Positions 19,101 to 28,158 are shown, counted from the first letter of the stretch. The stretch is 64,000 bases of DNA from Pedobacter schmidteae (GCF_900564155.1 NZ_LS999839.1:927097-991096), one strand, 5' to 3'. Notes: generated from the letters alone by a model not told the origin. Translations and numbers: made by a program.

Positions 19101-19561
19101 TCCTGTGTAAACACAATGGCGTCGCAACGACCGAAATTAAAATTATGAAGGCGCAACAATGCTTCTGCATGTTTTAGGTCCGCATAGCCTAAAGGCTCCC
19201 ATGCATATCCGGGCTTTCCGTGTCCGCCTGCTTTTTTTAACCTGACCCCATCCACCGAGAGCTGAAACAACCGCGTGCGGGGAGATGTTTCAAAATCCGG
19301 AGTCCGTATCCAAACCGCGTAGCGGCCTGCCTTACGCACATTTATCACCGTCATAGCATCAGATGTTTGGTCCAGCTCTCCGTCCAAAAATCTTAAAATA
19401 TTGCCACTGATCCCCTCCCTGTTGGTTTCGGCAAACCACTTACCTTTAAACTGAAAGTCGCTCCCCAACACCAGATATTTTTCCTGCTGGGCATTAACTG
19501 TTCCTGTTTTTACAAATAAGAATGCCAGAAGCATTAAACATAAACCGGTTTTCTGTGACAT
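16151..19561 (-). CDS. Large secreted protein, paralogue 2 of the toroid-like trio, with an added N-terminal beta domain
   Basis: A 1136-aa protein with a signal peptide (1-24, ending VNAQ). An extra N-terminal domain (about 30-150, with AGRYAVWIRTPDF and RLFQLSVDGVRLKKAGG) resembles carbohydrate-binding or jelly-roll domains. The body then parallels its neighbours: a beta-rich region, helical hairpins (YAPWWDLLDLYDATKDNKYLKAAEYGAYFT), WLVSPVGLGLEQP, APHLLRLYQYSNKSIYEIYARNAVIG, HIPPHIAFSLDYLISE and GNVMFPYSKQEGFVWFNNRVYGG. Repeated Trp and Asp residues in the helical part suggest sugar binding. It lies 12 bp from the 874-aa gene. Enzyme type is unassigned; toroid glycosidase or polysaccharide lyase is the inference. 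Confidence 0.75.
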   Translation of the reverse strand: MSQKTGLCLMLLAFLFVKTGTVNAQQEKYLVLGSDFQFKGKWFAETNREGISGNILRFLDGELDQTSDAMTVINVRKAGRYAVWIRTPDFETSPRTRLFQLSVDGVRLKKAGGHGKPGYAWEPLGYADLKHAEALLRLHNFNFGRCDAIVFTQDSTINPNNIDKKVLLSWKTLPATQEVFTEEKKSVTPPLQLSATDPVIAGIENESVRIQFVRAGADHRAIACRTEIKRDGKWWQPASANAEDHHVFLITSDATAIRFNKYYPTWDNQKPKSHFVLQGQKYAVHKPGDDFNPFESGNLSEAIPVAVKAIDKQKLEVQYVTRNGSAITGLWFLTPGKQHIGVRLICRTAQPGYYSMGIAAFQPVADQDLENVLMAPMFQYKRISDGPQMMITSMMQQPLAIVSSKAQSGLVSSYVAAGPALFKKDWGSVDYAPAGFTLKNHNNQLQPVMFSPVLGMKDSKYRAGEVIDRQFMMGITPGNWDSAMDEVSKNVFEVKDYRRQEQASLTNAVFNMIELIKNDNAAGWTSRLKGFYDIEGDPTTAPTVVNATPLANIALSVLQNDEAFYISRSLPTIEFTLSRSGYRWATDIVPTAYNATRKTLEMNPFKSQFTTSYYAGLDRLLDGLNPWLKGLALPGDSLRAAKGYSTDFIPWNQALWAYRLTGQSRWLQLAKKDADLFIQQKIYQNTSQVLSHIPFYNATFYAPWWDLLDLYDATKDNKYLKAAEYGAYFTIAGIRSYPKVEDSLQTIHPGNSYDGVTRIWWKGNEPYRLGFPRKKGDVQEKQVPEWLVSPVGLGLEQPSTYFTRVKGQTVHPVLMSSWAPHLLRLYQYSNKSIYEIYARNAVIGRFANYPGYYSTGFTDVPMSADFPYKGPDVSSIYYHHIPPHIAFSLDYLISETIQRSKGNVMFPYSKQEGFVWFNNRVYGGGKGKVFGDSEVSLRMKKDLVTIQNPNINYVTAVSDKNFWILLSSEGATAQKVTVQWNATAGTLKEGKGLSYEPTGASAALDFKDAKADVIIPAKGFKAISIPLAAIPAVKKYQPVKEGMKIIDLGAPWGRVFLFRIRSPFGWDTSYGFAETAPLKGCSVRVTCNKQVQEINQYPYEWSFNKLAMGESAVMELSFKTEDGKTKTKKIVLNGNE

Positions 19562-19573
19562 AAGCCTAAAAAT

Positions 19574-22198
19574 TTATTGGTATTTAAATGCGTACACCTG
19601 CAGGCCGTAAGGGCCTATTTTAATCTTATCACCAAAAGAAAAAGGAATTCGCGTACCTGATGCGGCAAAACATTCGGCCGTTTCCAATTTCAAATGGTGC
19701 TGTGGAAGAAATTTGGTTGCATCCAGCTGAAGTATTCCCTCCTGGACTTCATCGTCATTGTTCATCATAAACAAATAAAATGTCTTGTCCTCCTTGTTCA
19801 ATGCACATAAATAATCCATATTAGGATTAGATATCGTAACCAGCTTTTCCATGAGGGCCAGCTCTCCCTGTTTATCAAATATTTTCCCCTGACTAAATCC
19901 AAATGTTTTATGTGGGCCAACTTTAGGCGCTACAAATCCTGCCGGAAAATCAATCCGGCCTTGCGACCGCAACGACAATTCGGCCATCAAATAATCGGTA
20001 ATCCACCCCACCTGCCACCAGGCATGATGAGGAAAGGGACCGGCACCTTTGTTCATGGCACTCCAGTAATAAGAGGCTACACCCGTTGCAGGATCTACAA
20101 AGGCATCTTTACTTAAAGCAGCGGTGCGGGCCATTTTAAGGTATAAGGAATCTTTTGTCAGGGCAAACAGCCGCACAAACATACCGGCATGACTGGCCAG
20201 CATAATCGGGCCGCTGTTGTTAGCAGAGCCCAAAATCCCCCCGTGTTCAAAACTTAACCCCACCTGGCTCAGCTGCCAGTCTTCCAGTTGTCTGGTCCCG
20301 TTTTTCTTATTTTTATGATTGGGGATGGGGTGAGAATAGATGGAGGTGGTATAGAACTGAGCCGTTTTTACAGCTGCCTGTTTAAACCTGGACTCCTTTG
20401 TAATCTCATACAGGTCCAGCATCGCCTGTGCGCTCTGTCCGGTTGCAAAATCGGGTGCAAAGCGGGCATCTCCACAAACACCTAAAAAGTATCCCTTATC
20501 AACGGCGTTTTTGATATACCAGTCGGCAGCCTTTACAGCAGCTTTTAAATATTTTTCATCTTTAAGTATCTGGTAAGCAACTAACAATCCGTAAAATGTA
20601 GGCCTGTAATCTTTCAGATCTTTAAACATCGGCTCTTGAGTATTGTTGTCGTAAGCCACTTCCCAATAGCCTTCAGCCTTCATTTTAGCCAGCAGCCAGT
20701 CGGCAGCCAAGCGTATTCCCGATTTCAGTTGCTGATTACCGGGCTCAAACAACGCCACATTTCCCATATCCAGCAGCATGTAATAGGTAGTAGCTATCGG
20801 CTCTGTATAGGGGCCCCATTCTTCGGTAAAACGTTTGGATTTGTACAGATAATATTGCCCGGCGGCAGCACCATTAAAAAATCCACCCGTGGTATGCTGT
20901 TGTGCCAATTTAAAGTTCATGGCATCTTTCAAACGCTTTTGAACAAGAACAGGGTCCTGTGTCATTTTTGCCAGCATCCACATGGCTCCGTAATCTGCAT
21001 TTTTTACGGCATCTTTTTCCGAATCATATACGCCGCCCAGATAATCCTGAGCACCAATCTGGCGGCCATTATAGTCAAATGTATGCCAGCGCGAGGTACT
21101 GTCTTTTTTTACATAATCCAGCAGCTGTGTCAGTCGCTCCGATAAGGACAATCGGGTTTGCTTTAAATGCAGCAGGTTGTCAAATTGGTATACATCATTC
21201 ACTACATGTTTATATGCGGCATACCAATCTGAGGTACTAATGGTGTAGCGGAAATCAAATGAGATACTTTCTCCCTTTTTCAAGTATGATTTTGTCTGCC
21301 CCAATACCGGATGATATAAAGTTGGGCTCAATTGGTTTTGACGGTTGATCATCGACAGGCCAAGCAGCCAGTCCGACTGCGTGGATTTGTCATATTCCCA
21401 TGGGTCCCTTCCTGTTCCCGGCTCGGCCGTAACGGCCATCGTAACTCCCGCTTTGTTGGTTAGTATAGCTGTAAGTGCGGCAGCAGTCCTTTCCCTGACC
21501 ACCATAGGTTTATCCGGAATACCATGACCATAAGCATAGGCATCAATGAAGTTGCTATTGATGCTATTGCCCTGAAATACGCCTGGAATACAAGCCCATT
21601 GGAACTTACTCTTATCATTTGCAGCAAGAGCAGGGCTGGCAATGGAATAAAAGCCCGGTTTATCGGCTGTTAATCGGATGGAAACGCGAATATCGTTTTT
21701 ATAAATGGGATCTAACTGCCAGGTTGCTTCCATTGTAGCCACATCTGTTTTTTGCTGGAAAACGACTGCATGTCCTACCTGCTTGTACTGCTGTGGATAA
21801 AATGAAATGGAACGGCCTTCCATATTTAAAGAAACGGCCGAAGTATTGGCTTTCCAGGTAGGGATGATATAGCGGTACTCGGGCTCCGGAAAAGGCAGCT
21901 CCTTGCCATTTTTGTCTTTAATCTGCGAGCTCATATCAGGTTGCGCTGCACTGTAAAGCAAAGTATACAGCCCCAGCGAATTGGGTAAGGATTGCCAGCC
22001 ATTTTGCCCTTTTACCGACAATTGTTGTACTTTATATCCTTTCCCCGCATTTTCCCATTTCAGGCTAAGTACATGATTTGTTAACCCGGCTTTGCCGGCT
22101 GTTTGGCTATAACTGCTACCAGCAAATACAAACAACAGCAATATACCATTACAGCAGGCAACCCGCAGGCGGTTTATGTGTACCCGGTTAACTTTCAT
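19574..22198 (-). CDS. Large secreted protein, paralogue 1 of the toroid-like trio
   Basis: An 874-aa protein with a signal peptide (ILLLFVFAGSSYSQ). A beta-rich N-terminal region (to about 330) precedes helical hairpins: GYFLGVCGDARFAPDFATGQSAQAMLDLYEITK, W-LSQVGLSFEHGG, ASHAGMFVRLFALTKDSLYLKMARTAALS and AWWQVGWITDYLMAELSLRSQGRIDFPAGF. These line up with the other two large proteins of the operon. It begins in a 4-bp ATGA overlap with the DUF5017 gene. The pattern fits a six-hairpin glycosidase or a lyase with an alpha/alpha toroid; no family assignment is certain. Confidence 0.75.
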   Translation of the reverse strand: MKVNRVHINRLRVACCNGILLLFVFAGSSYSQTAGKAGLTNHVLSLKWENAGKGYKVQQLSVKGQNGWQSLPNSLGLYTLLYSAAQPDMSSQIKDKNGKELPFPEPEYRYIIPTWKANTSAVSLNMEGRSISFYPQQYKQVGHAVVFQQKTDVATMEATWQLDPIYKNDIRVSIRLTADKPGFYSIASPALAANDKSKFQWACIPGVFQGNSINSNFIDAYAYGHGIPDKPMVVRERTAAALTAILTNKAGVTMAVTAEPGTGRDPWEYDKSTQSDWLLGLSMINRQNQLSPTLYHPVLGQTKSYLKKGESISFDFRYTISTSDWYAAYKHVVNDVYQFDNLLHLKQTRLSLSERLTQLLDYVKKDSTSRWHTFDYNGRQIGAQDYLGGVYDSEKDAVKNADYGAMWMLAKMTQDPVLVQKRLKDAMNFKLAQQHTTGGFFNGAAAGQYYLYKSKRFTEEWGPYTEPIATTYYMLLDMGNVALFEPGNQQLKSGIRLAADWLLAKMKAEGYWEVAYDNNTQEPMFKDLKDYRPTFYGLLVAYQILKDEKYLKAAVKAADWYIKNAVDKGYFLGVCGDARFAPDFATGQSAQAMLDLYEITKESRFKQAAVKTAQFYTTSIYSHPIPNHKNKKNGTRQLEDWQLSQVGLSFEHGGILGSANNSGPIMLASHAGMFVRLFALTKDSLYLKMARTAALSKDAFVDPATGVASYYWSAMNKGAGPFPHHAWWQVGWITDYLMAELSLRSQGRIDFPAGFVAPKVGPHKTFGFSQGKIFDKQGELALMEKLVTISNPNMDYLCALNKEDKTFYLFMMNNDDEVQEGILQLDATKFLPQHHLKLETAECFAASGTRIPFSFGDKIKIGPYGLQVYAFKYQ

Positions 22199-23094
22199 TG
22201 TGTGATATTTAATTCTAATTCTTTTACAACACTTGCCGATCCTTCCAGGTTCGCATTGGTAGCCACAAACGTAACTTTGTATACCCCTGCTTTAGTGTAA
22301 ACCCTCGAATAGGAAGTTAATTTCTGGGAGATATTTTTAATAGGCTCACCTATATCAGGCACGGTACTGTTCGGATTAAATTGTTTGGTTACCACCCAAT
22401 CGTCATCTAGTTCAGTACTGTTTCTTACGGTAAGTAACTGGGCCGAAGTGATGCTCCAATTGGTTGCCGGGCCGCTAAAGTTAAATGCGGTCCAACCGGC
22501 TGTAGCCATAGTAGCCAGAACGGTTTCTTCCCCTTGCTGGTTGGTACTCTTAAGGTCAAAAGAGCGGATTACCCAACGGTTTTGCTGTGCTTCTGGTTTA
22601 ATCACCGTAGTTTTATAAACCAAAGCAACGGCCATGTTTTTGTTGCGGGCGGCAAAATCATTCAGACTGATATTGCCAGAGGGGGTCTGATCCACACCAG
22701 AAGAAAAAATAGCTTTATTGGTAATATCTTCCCAGGTAGCCAACTTCACGTTTGCAGCATCGTATTTTCCATTAAAGTCGGTCGACACGTACAGTTTCAT
22801 CACCGACTGATCAACAGGCGAAAGCCCAAACTGAGCGAAAGATTTAAAATTTAATGAAATGGAATTCCCTTCCACAACAGTCCTTTTGCGGAATTCATAT
22901 TTTTTTCCCACCTCGCCCGACCAGAACACGATATTTTCCGGTTTACCTTTTACAATAAACCTAACCGTATCGCCAATTTTATAGCTGGTCTTTTCCACTT
23001 CAATAGAAAAATCATCCAGCGGTTTCAACTCATTGTCTTTCTGGCAAGAGGCCAGAAAAAAGCATAGCAGAGATGCAATTAGTAGCTTATTCAT
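22195..23094 (-). CDS. DUF5017 lipoprotein, surface glycan-binding candidate
   Basis: About 299 aa from ATG 23094, 17 bp after the SusD stop. It begins MNKLLIASLLCFFLASCQ, with Cys in a clear lipobox. A beta-rich stretch follows (FSIEVEKTSYKIGDTVRFIVKG, VVFWSGEVGKKYEFR) that looks like an Ig- or PKD-like fold, and the C-terminus (YTKAGVYKVTFVATNANLEGS) is also of PKD type. DUF5017 proteins typically follow SusD. They are thought to be surface lipoproteins that bind glycan, in the place of SusE/F. An ATGA overlap joins it to the next gene. Confidence 0.85.
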   Translation of the reverse strand: MNKLLIASLLCFFLASCQKDNELKPLDDFSIEVEKTSYKIGDTVRFIVKGKPENIVFWSGEVGKKYEFRKRTVVEGNSISLNFKSFAQFGLSPVDQSVMKLYVSTDFNGKYDAANVKLATWEDITNKAIFSSGVDQTPSGNISLNDFAARNKNMAVALVYKTTVIKPEAQQNRWVIRSFDLKSTNQQGEETVLATMATAGWTAFNFSGPATNWSITSAQLLTVRNSTELDDDWVVTKQFNPNSTVPDIGEPIKNISQKLTSYSRVYTKAGVYKVTFVATNANLEGSASVVKELELNITQ

Positions 23095-23111
23095 CTTATA
23101 CAATTTTGTGG

Positions 23112-24686
23112 TTACCATCCGGTGTTTTGTTTCATATTTGGGTTCACAGCCAGTTCACTATTTGGAATAGGGAATAAAACCGCTCTGTCGGTTACCCGTT
23201 GAGCCTGTGCAATAGCCGCATCTTTTAAAGTACCTGGCATATTGGTTTGATATTCTCTTGCCTGTGCCTGCATAACAGAAGGGTAAATATCCCAACGTAC
23301 CAGGTCGTGTTTGCGAAGCCCTTCAAAAGCAAGTTCGCGCAGACGTTCGTTTCTGATCAGGTCCAGAAAATCTTGCTGCGATAAATTTGCAGATGCGTCC
23401 GCCTGTACATCAGGCGTTAAAATATCTTTACCATAGCCTCTTCGGCGCACCATATTGATGGCCTTGTAAGCATCCGAGGAAGGTCCGTTGTTTACATAAT
23501 TGTCAGCTTCAGCAAACATCAGTAAAACATCGGCGTACCTTAACAACGGCCAGTTGGTACCGTTATAATTCTGCGTTCTTGGCAAAGTGAGTTCATACTC
23601 CCTTCTCCATTTACCGTTACTTCTATCGTATATCTGGTCGACCGCCCAATTGGTTTTCACTGCAGTAGTGCCAGCGGTCACATAACGGAAAGGAGCAACC
23701 GTCCAATCCCTTCTCAAATCGCCGTTTCCATAGGCATTATAAAGCTTTGCGGTAGCATGAACGTAGTCATAACCATAACCCACCTCAATAACACCACAGG
23801 TAATGCCATTATAACTGCCAATCATGCCGCCTTCCTGTATTTCGCCCTGGTTTGTGCCTTTAAATTCTACTTCCCATAAATTTTCCTTAGTGTCAAAAAT
23901 TTCCTGAACATGGTTGATATAAATCTGTTTGAAATCGGGATTCAAGTCGTGTAGTTTTGAATCCATAACTTTTTGAGCATAAATTTTGGCATCGGCATAT
24001 TTGGCTACATCCTTTAACGGAGCCCCGGCCATGGTCAGGTAAACCCTTGCCAGTATACCCTGTACAGTGGTTTTTGTAATGCGCGTATTGTACCCGTACG
24101 CTGACACCGGCTTCACCAACTCCTCCGCCCGCTTCATATCTGCTACAATCTGAGCGTAAATGTCCTTTATTGGCGTTCCGGGAAGCGGTTCCTCTTCCGG
24201 CGTTTTAGTCGATTTAAGCTTTAAGGGAACAGGCCCAAACTGGTCGGTCAACAGAAAATAATAATAAGCCCTTAAAAATAACGCCTGCCCCTCTATTGGG
24301 CCACGTTTTTCCTCAGACACCTGACTGCCGGGCTTGTTGATGTTATCCAGTAGCATATTTGCCCTTTCAATGCCGGTATAAAGTGACTCCCAATGTCTGT
24401 TCAGTTCAAGAGTAGAGGCATCAACAATGTTGGCATTCATTCCTGAGGTCTGATTTTTCATAAAGAACTCATCACTAAAAACCATGTAACATGACATCCC
24501 CTGAGCATAAACCCGGTTGTCGCCCATGCGGTCGTATACCCCAGCCAATGCCGACTCCAATTCACTTTCCGTATTATAAAAATTTACAGGTGATACAAAA
24601 TCCTGGGGAGTGGTATCCAGAATTTTTGAGCATGATGTGACAACCATTGCCAGCACCATACCGATATAAAATAAAATTGTTTTCAT
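23112..24686 (-). CDS. RagB/SusD family outer-membrane lipoprotein
   Basis: About 524 aa from ATG 24686, which follows the SusC stop by 17 bp; a longer frame from 24761 would overlap SusC and lacks a leading signal peptide. It carries a lipobox (MVVTSCSK), the SusD-type N-terminus (YNTESELESALAGVYDRM), a TPR-like helical core and the C-terminal signature RNERLRELAFEGLRKHDLVRW. It would form the lid of the SusC transporter and capture oligosaccharide at the cell surface. Confidence 0.95.
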   Translation of the reverse strand: MKTILFYIGMVLAMVVTSCSKILDTTPQDFVSPVNFYNTESELESALAGVYDRMGDNRVYAQGMSCYMVFSDEFFMKNQTSGMNANIVDASTLELNRHWESLYTGIERANMLLDNINKPGSQVSEEKRGPIEGQALFLRAYYYFLLTDQFGPVPLKLKSTKTPEEEPLPGTPIKDIYAQIVADMKRAEELVKPVSAYGYNTRITKTTVQGILARVYLTMAGAPLKDVAKYADAKIYAQKVMDSKLHDLNPDFKQIYINHVQEIFDTKENLWEVEFKGTNQGEIQEGGMIGSYNGITCGVIEVGYGYDYVHATAKLYNAYGNGDLRRDWTVAPFRYVTAGTTAVKTNWAVDQIYDRSNGKWRREYELTLPRTQNYNGTNWPLLRYADVLLMFAEADNYVNNGPSSDAYKAINMVRRRGYGKDILTPDVQADASANLSQQDFLDLIRNERLRELAFEGLRKHDLVRWDIYPSVMQAQAREYQTNMPGTLKDAAIAQAQRVTDRAVLFPIPNSELAVNPNMKQNTGW

Positions 24687-24703
24687 GCTAAAAACATTTA
24701 TCG

Positions 24704-27700
24704 TTAAAAAGTTAGATTCATTCCGAGGGTGATGGTACGCGCTCTTGGGTACGGACTCCAATCGAAGCCCGGTGTAAGTGCAGAGTGACGTACAGAAACC
24801 TCGGGATCCAGACCAGAATAATTAGTCAACGTTGCCAGGTTTTGTGCCGAAACATGTACCCTGGCAGATTGTATTCTTAACTTTTTCATCAGCGTAGGTG
24901 AAAAATTATAACCAAGCGAAACTGTTTTCAATCGAAGAAAAGAACCATCCTCAATATTCCTGTCGGAGAATACATTGGGCCCGTAACCACCCGCCACCGG
25001 CAATAAGCTATTCTGATTGTCTACAGACCAACGGTTTTCATAAGTTTTAAACATATTTAAATTTCCCCTGGCCTCTGCACCTTCAAAAACAATCCTGTTG
25101 GCATTTAAAATATCATTGCCGTAAGACCACTGCAAAAAGACATTCAGGTCAAACTGTCCGTAGCGGAAATTGTTGGAAAAGCCGCCAATGTGTTTAGGAT
25201 TCGGATTGCCGATAACGGTTTGATCATTTGCATCCACGATGCCGTCGCCGTTAATGTCTTTATATTTGATAAATCCAGGCTTGATGCCAGAACGTGCATT
25301 ACCATTATTAGGAACATCCGCTTTTAACTCATACCCTCCGCCAGACAATACGTTAAAATCACTTAACTGATAAAGTCCATCAAAAACATAACCATATAGT
25401 AAGGCTACCTGACGCCCCGGCAAAGCAATATAAGGTAGTGAGTTATTAAAATTGGCATTCCAGTTGGTAACGCGCGTAATCAAGCTAGGCTGGTCGCGGT
25501 TCAGTTCCTCTATTTTGTTTTTATTAAAGGCAATGTTGAAATTGGAAGTCCAGGTAAATTGTTTTGTCCGTACATTTATCGTATTCAGCGTAAATTCCAG
25601 CCCCTCATTTACCACCACACCTATGTTTTTATAGGCGGTCAAATAACCTGTCGAAGTAGGCAAAGATGCATTCAGCAATAAATCCCATGTTCTTTTACGA
25701 TAGTAGTCTGTTGTCACACTCACACGGTCGTTAAATAAACCGAAATCGAGTCCAAGATCTAAACTACCTGTTGACTCCCATTTAAGGTCCTCATTTCCTA
25801 CAATAACCGGTACAGTCCCTTTAATATATTGCCCGTTAAAATAGTAGCCGCTTTTTGTATTTCCCGTATTGGCACCTACATCCAGATCCAGCCCGCTCAA
25901 ATTGGCAAAATCTGAAACCCGGTTATTTCCGGTTATACCATACGACAATCTTAACTTGGCATTGGAAATAGCTTTAACGTTTTTAAGAAACTTTTCCTCG
26001 CCCAGATTCCATGCAAATGCTCCCGAAGGAAAGTTCCCCCACCTGTTTTTTGGAGCAAATTTTGAAGACCCGTCCCTTCTAAAGGATGCCGTAAACATAT
26101 AACGGGAATTAAACGAATAATTGACACGGCCCAGGAAAGACACCAATGTTGAATATGTTCCTGACGTGGTTTTTGCAAGTATAGTACCCTGGTCAAGCCC
26201 TCTTACCCCCAGCACCTCGTTAGGTAGCAGAATAGAAATAAAACCGTCGCCCTCAGTACTGTTTCTTTGCATGGTAAAACCACCCACCGCATCTACCTTA
26301 TGCTTTTTATTAAAGGTCTTATTAAAGGTGATCAGGTTCTCGTTCAGCAGACTCCGCGTATTGATGTTTTCAATTGATCCGTTAATACCATAGGTAGTAC
26401 CATAAACTGTACGCGGATTCCCTGCAGCCGTTTTAGAATTGTTGAAACGTTCAAGCGCCAGGTTTACATCTGTCAAACCACCATTCACCCTGAATTTGAA
26501 ATTCTTAAGAAAAGAATACTCCAAAAAAGCATTGGTTGTAAACGATTTGGTAAAAGCGTACATATACTGGTTGTTGGAGTTCACTACAGGATTTATTCTT
26601 AAGTCTGTATTTCCGGCAACCTCATCATCAAAAGGCTGATCGATGAAAGTATCGTCATCTCCCTTTCCAGTTACCGGCCTGTACCCCCAGGCGCTATACA
26701 TCAGGTACGAACTCGCATTCCCTGCCGAACTACTGTTCAGGTTATCGCTGGTTAAATTGGCAATCTGTCCATTTTTAATTGCATAGGTATAATTGGTATT
26801 TACACCCAATCTGAAATTTTCACCAACACGCTGATCAATCTGAAAACGGCCCTGGTAACGCTTATAGCCTCCATTAATCACAATTCCTTTCTGATCCAGA
26901 AAGGAACTGCTAAGTGAATATTTGGTAGCCGCAGTTCCACCCCTTAAAGAAAAACTGTGGTTTTGCATAAATGCATTTTGCAACACCTGGTCCTGCCAGT
27001 TGATCCCTTTTTCATCCTTATACGCATCAAGGGCTTTACCTCCTGCTAAATATATCTTTTCTGCACTTGTTTTGTTCAGGTCCAGTTGATATCTGACAAA
27101 CTCGTATGGGCTCATTACCGGAATCTGCTTAGCAGGATATTGATAACCCAACCAATTGCTATAGCTAACCACCGGAGGTCCGGTTTTACCTTGTTTTGTT
27201 TTGATCATAACCACCCCATTGGCGCCTCTTGCCCCATAAATTGCGGTAGAAGAAGCATCCTTCAATACTTCTATAGATTCTATATCATCCGGATTAATAA
27301 CGTTGTTATCAGGATTTTCCAAAGGGAAGCCGTCAATTACATATAGAGGAGAGTTGGATTGGGTAATGGAATTCCCTCCACGGATGGTAATGTTGCTCAT
27401 ACTACCCGGCTGACCATCGCCCGAACCTACCTGCACACCGGCAACCCTTCCCGCCAAGGCATCTTCAAAAGAAACCACAGGTGCCTTTTCCATATCTTTC
27501 ATGTTGACCGAGCCTACAGAACCCGTAAGGTCTTTCCGTTTTACTTCGCCATAACCGATAACCACCACATCATCTAATGCCGTACTACTAGGTTCAAGCT
27601 GTATTTTATATTGGGTTTGAGCGGTTACCACAACTGTTTTGTTGTTATAGCCGATCATGGAAGCTACAAGTAAATCACTTTCTTTGGCATTGGAAAGACT

Positions 27701-27889
27701 AAAGCGACCCTGGCCATCTGTTACCCCGGTAGCAGATTTCCCCTGCAGGATTACCTTAACACCCGGCAAAGGGATTCCCTTTTCGTCAATAACCGTTCCG
27801 GTAATGGTTTTTACCGCCTGGGCCAGACTGGCCAGCGGAACACCCAGAACCAATAACATCATTAAGAGTAAGTTTGGTTTCATATTCAT
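24704..27889 (-). CDS. SusC/RagA family TonB-linked outer-membrane transporter
   Basis: A 1061-aa protein with a signal peptide ending about residue 24 (LASLAQ). A carboxypeptidase-regulatory-like domain (about 28-105, GTVIDEKGIPLPGVKVILQG) is followed by a plug (about 108-225: VVIGYGEVKRKDLTGSVGSV, RGGNSI, YVIDGFPL, AIYGARGANGV), then the barrel. It lacks the N-terminal STN domain, so it is a transporter of the regulator-controlled kind rather than one that signals to an anti-sigma factor. It is the first gene of the nine-gene minus-strand operon. Confidence 0.95.
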   Translation of the reverse strand: MNMKPNLLLMMLLVLGVPLASLAQAVKTITGTVIDEKGIPLPGVKVILQGKSATGVTDGQGRFSLSNAKESDLLVASMIGYNNKTVVVTAQTQYKIQLEPSSTALDDVVVIGYGEVKRKDLTGSVGSVNMKDMEKAPVVSFEDALAGRVAGVQVGSGDGQPGSMSNITIRGGNSITQSNSPLYVIDGFPLENPDNNVINPDDIESIEVLKDASSTAIYGARGANGVVMIKTKQGKTGPPVVSYSNWLGYQYPAKQIPVMSPYEFVRYQLDLNKTSAEKIYLAGGKALDAYKDEKGINWQDQVLQNAFMQNHSFSLRGGTAATKYSLSSSFLDQKGIVINGGYKRYQGRFQIDQRVGENFRLGVNTNYTYAIKNGQIANLTSDNLNSSSAGNASSYLMYSAWGYRPVTGKGDDDTFIDQPFDDEVAGNTDLRINPVVNSNNQYMYAFTKSFTTNAFLEYSFLKNFKFRVNGGLTDVNLALERFNNSKTAAGNPRTVYGTTYGINGSIENINTRSLLNENLITFNKTFNKKHKVDAVGGFTMQRNSTEGDGFISILLPNEVLGVRGLDQGTILAKTTSGTYSTLVSFLGRVNYSFNSRYMFTASFRRDGSSKFAPKNRWGNFPSGAFAWNLGEEKFLKNVKAISNAKLRLSYGITGNNRVSDFANLSGLDLDVGANTGNTKSGYYFNGQYIKGTVPVIVGNEDLKWESTGSLDLGLDFGLFNDRVSVTTDYYRKRTWDLLLNASLPTSTGYLTAYKNIGVVVNEGLEFTLNTINVRTKQFTWTSNFNIAFNKNKIEELNRDQPSLITRVTNWNANFNNSLPYIALPGRQVALLYGYVFDGLYQLSDFNVLSGGGYELKADVPNNGNARSGIKPGFIKYKDINGDGIVDANDQTVIGNPNPKHIGGFSNNFRYGQFDLNVFLQWSYGNDILNANRIVFEGAEARGNLNMFKTYENRWSVDNQNSLLPVAGGYGPNVFSDRNIEDGSFLRLKTVSLGYNFSPTLMKKLRIQSARVHVSAQNLATLTNYSGLDPEVSVRHSALTPGFDWSPYPRARTITLGMNLTF

Positions 27890-28004
27890 TATTTATATTT
27901 GGTTGGTATTCTTACAAACGTGGCTCGCTCTGCCCGAACTGTATATAGCATAACAAAACAGATTACTCCGGCTCGTTTAAACTCATCTTAAAAAAGATCT
28001 AGTA

Positions 28005-28034
28005 TGGTATGGTCTGGTCTGCTAAACAAATATA
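28005..28034 (-). promoter_or_regulatory. Predicted susC-operon promoter (-7 box) with regulator motif copy 1
   Basis: On the minus strand TATATTTG (28034-28027) matches the Bacteroidota -7 consensus TAnnTTTG; a clear -33 TTTG is not visible. Immediately downstream, near the expected transcription start, lies TATGGTCTGGTCTG (28008-28021 on the + strand), which recurs at 28123-28136 as TCTGGTTTGGTTTG (11 of 14 identical). A repressor bound here would block initiation of the operon. The 5' untranslated leader would be about 130 bases. Confidence 0.55.
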
Positions 28035-28122
28035 AAGTAATTTATTTCTATTAAAAAAATAAAATTTTAAAAATCTTAGTCAGAAGCCCAAAATAAAGGA
28101 TTATTGAAAATTTGGCGGGTTG

Positions 28123-28158
28123 TCTGGTTTGGTTTGTGTGGTCTATTAATTACATTTG
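28123..28158 (+). promoter_or_regulatory. Predicted promoter of the GntR-type regulator with regulator motif copy 2
   Basis: TTTG (28128-28131) and TACATTTG (28151-28158) fit the Bacteroidota -33/-7 pattern with a 19-bp spacer, 18 bp before the ATG at 28176. The 14-bp motif copy 2 (28123-28136) covers the -33 box, so the regulator could repress its own gene. Confidence 0.6.

Noticed and set aside
20636..21145. 169-aa open frame on the + strand
   Set aside because: It is antisense to the 874-aa paralogue, whose conserved blocks occupy this region.
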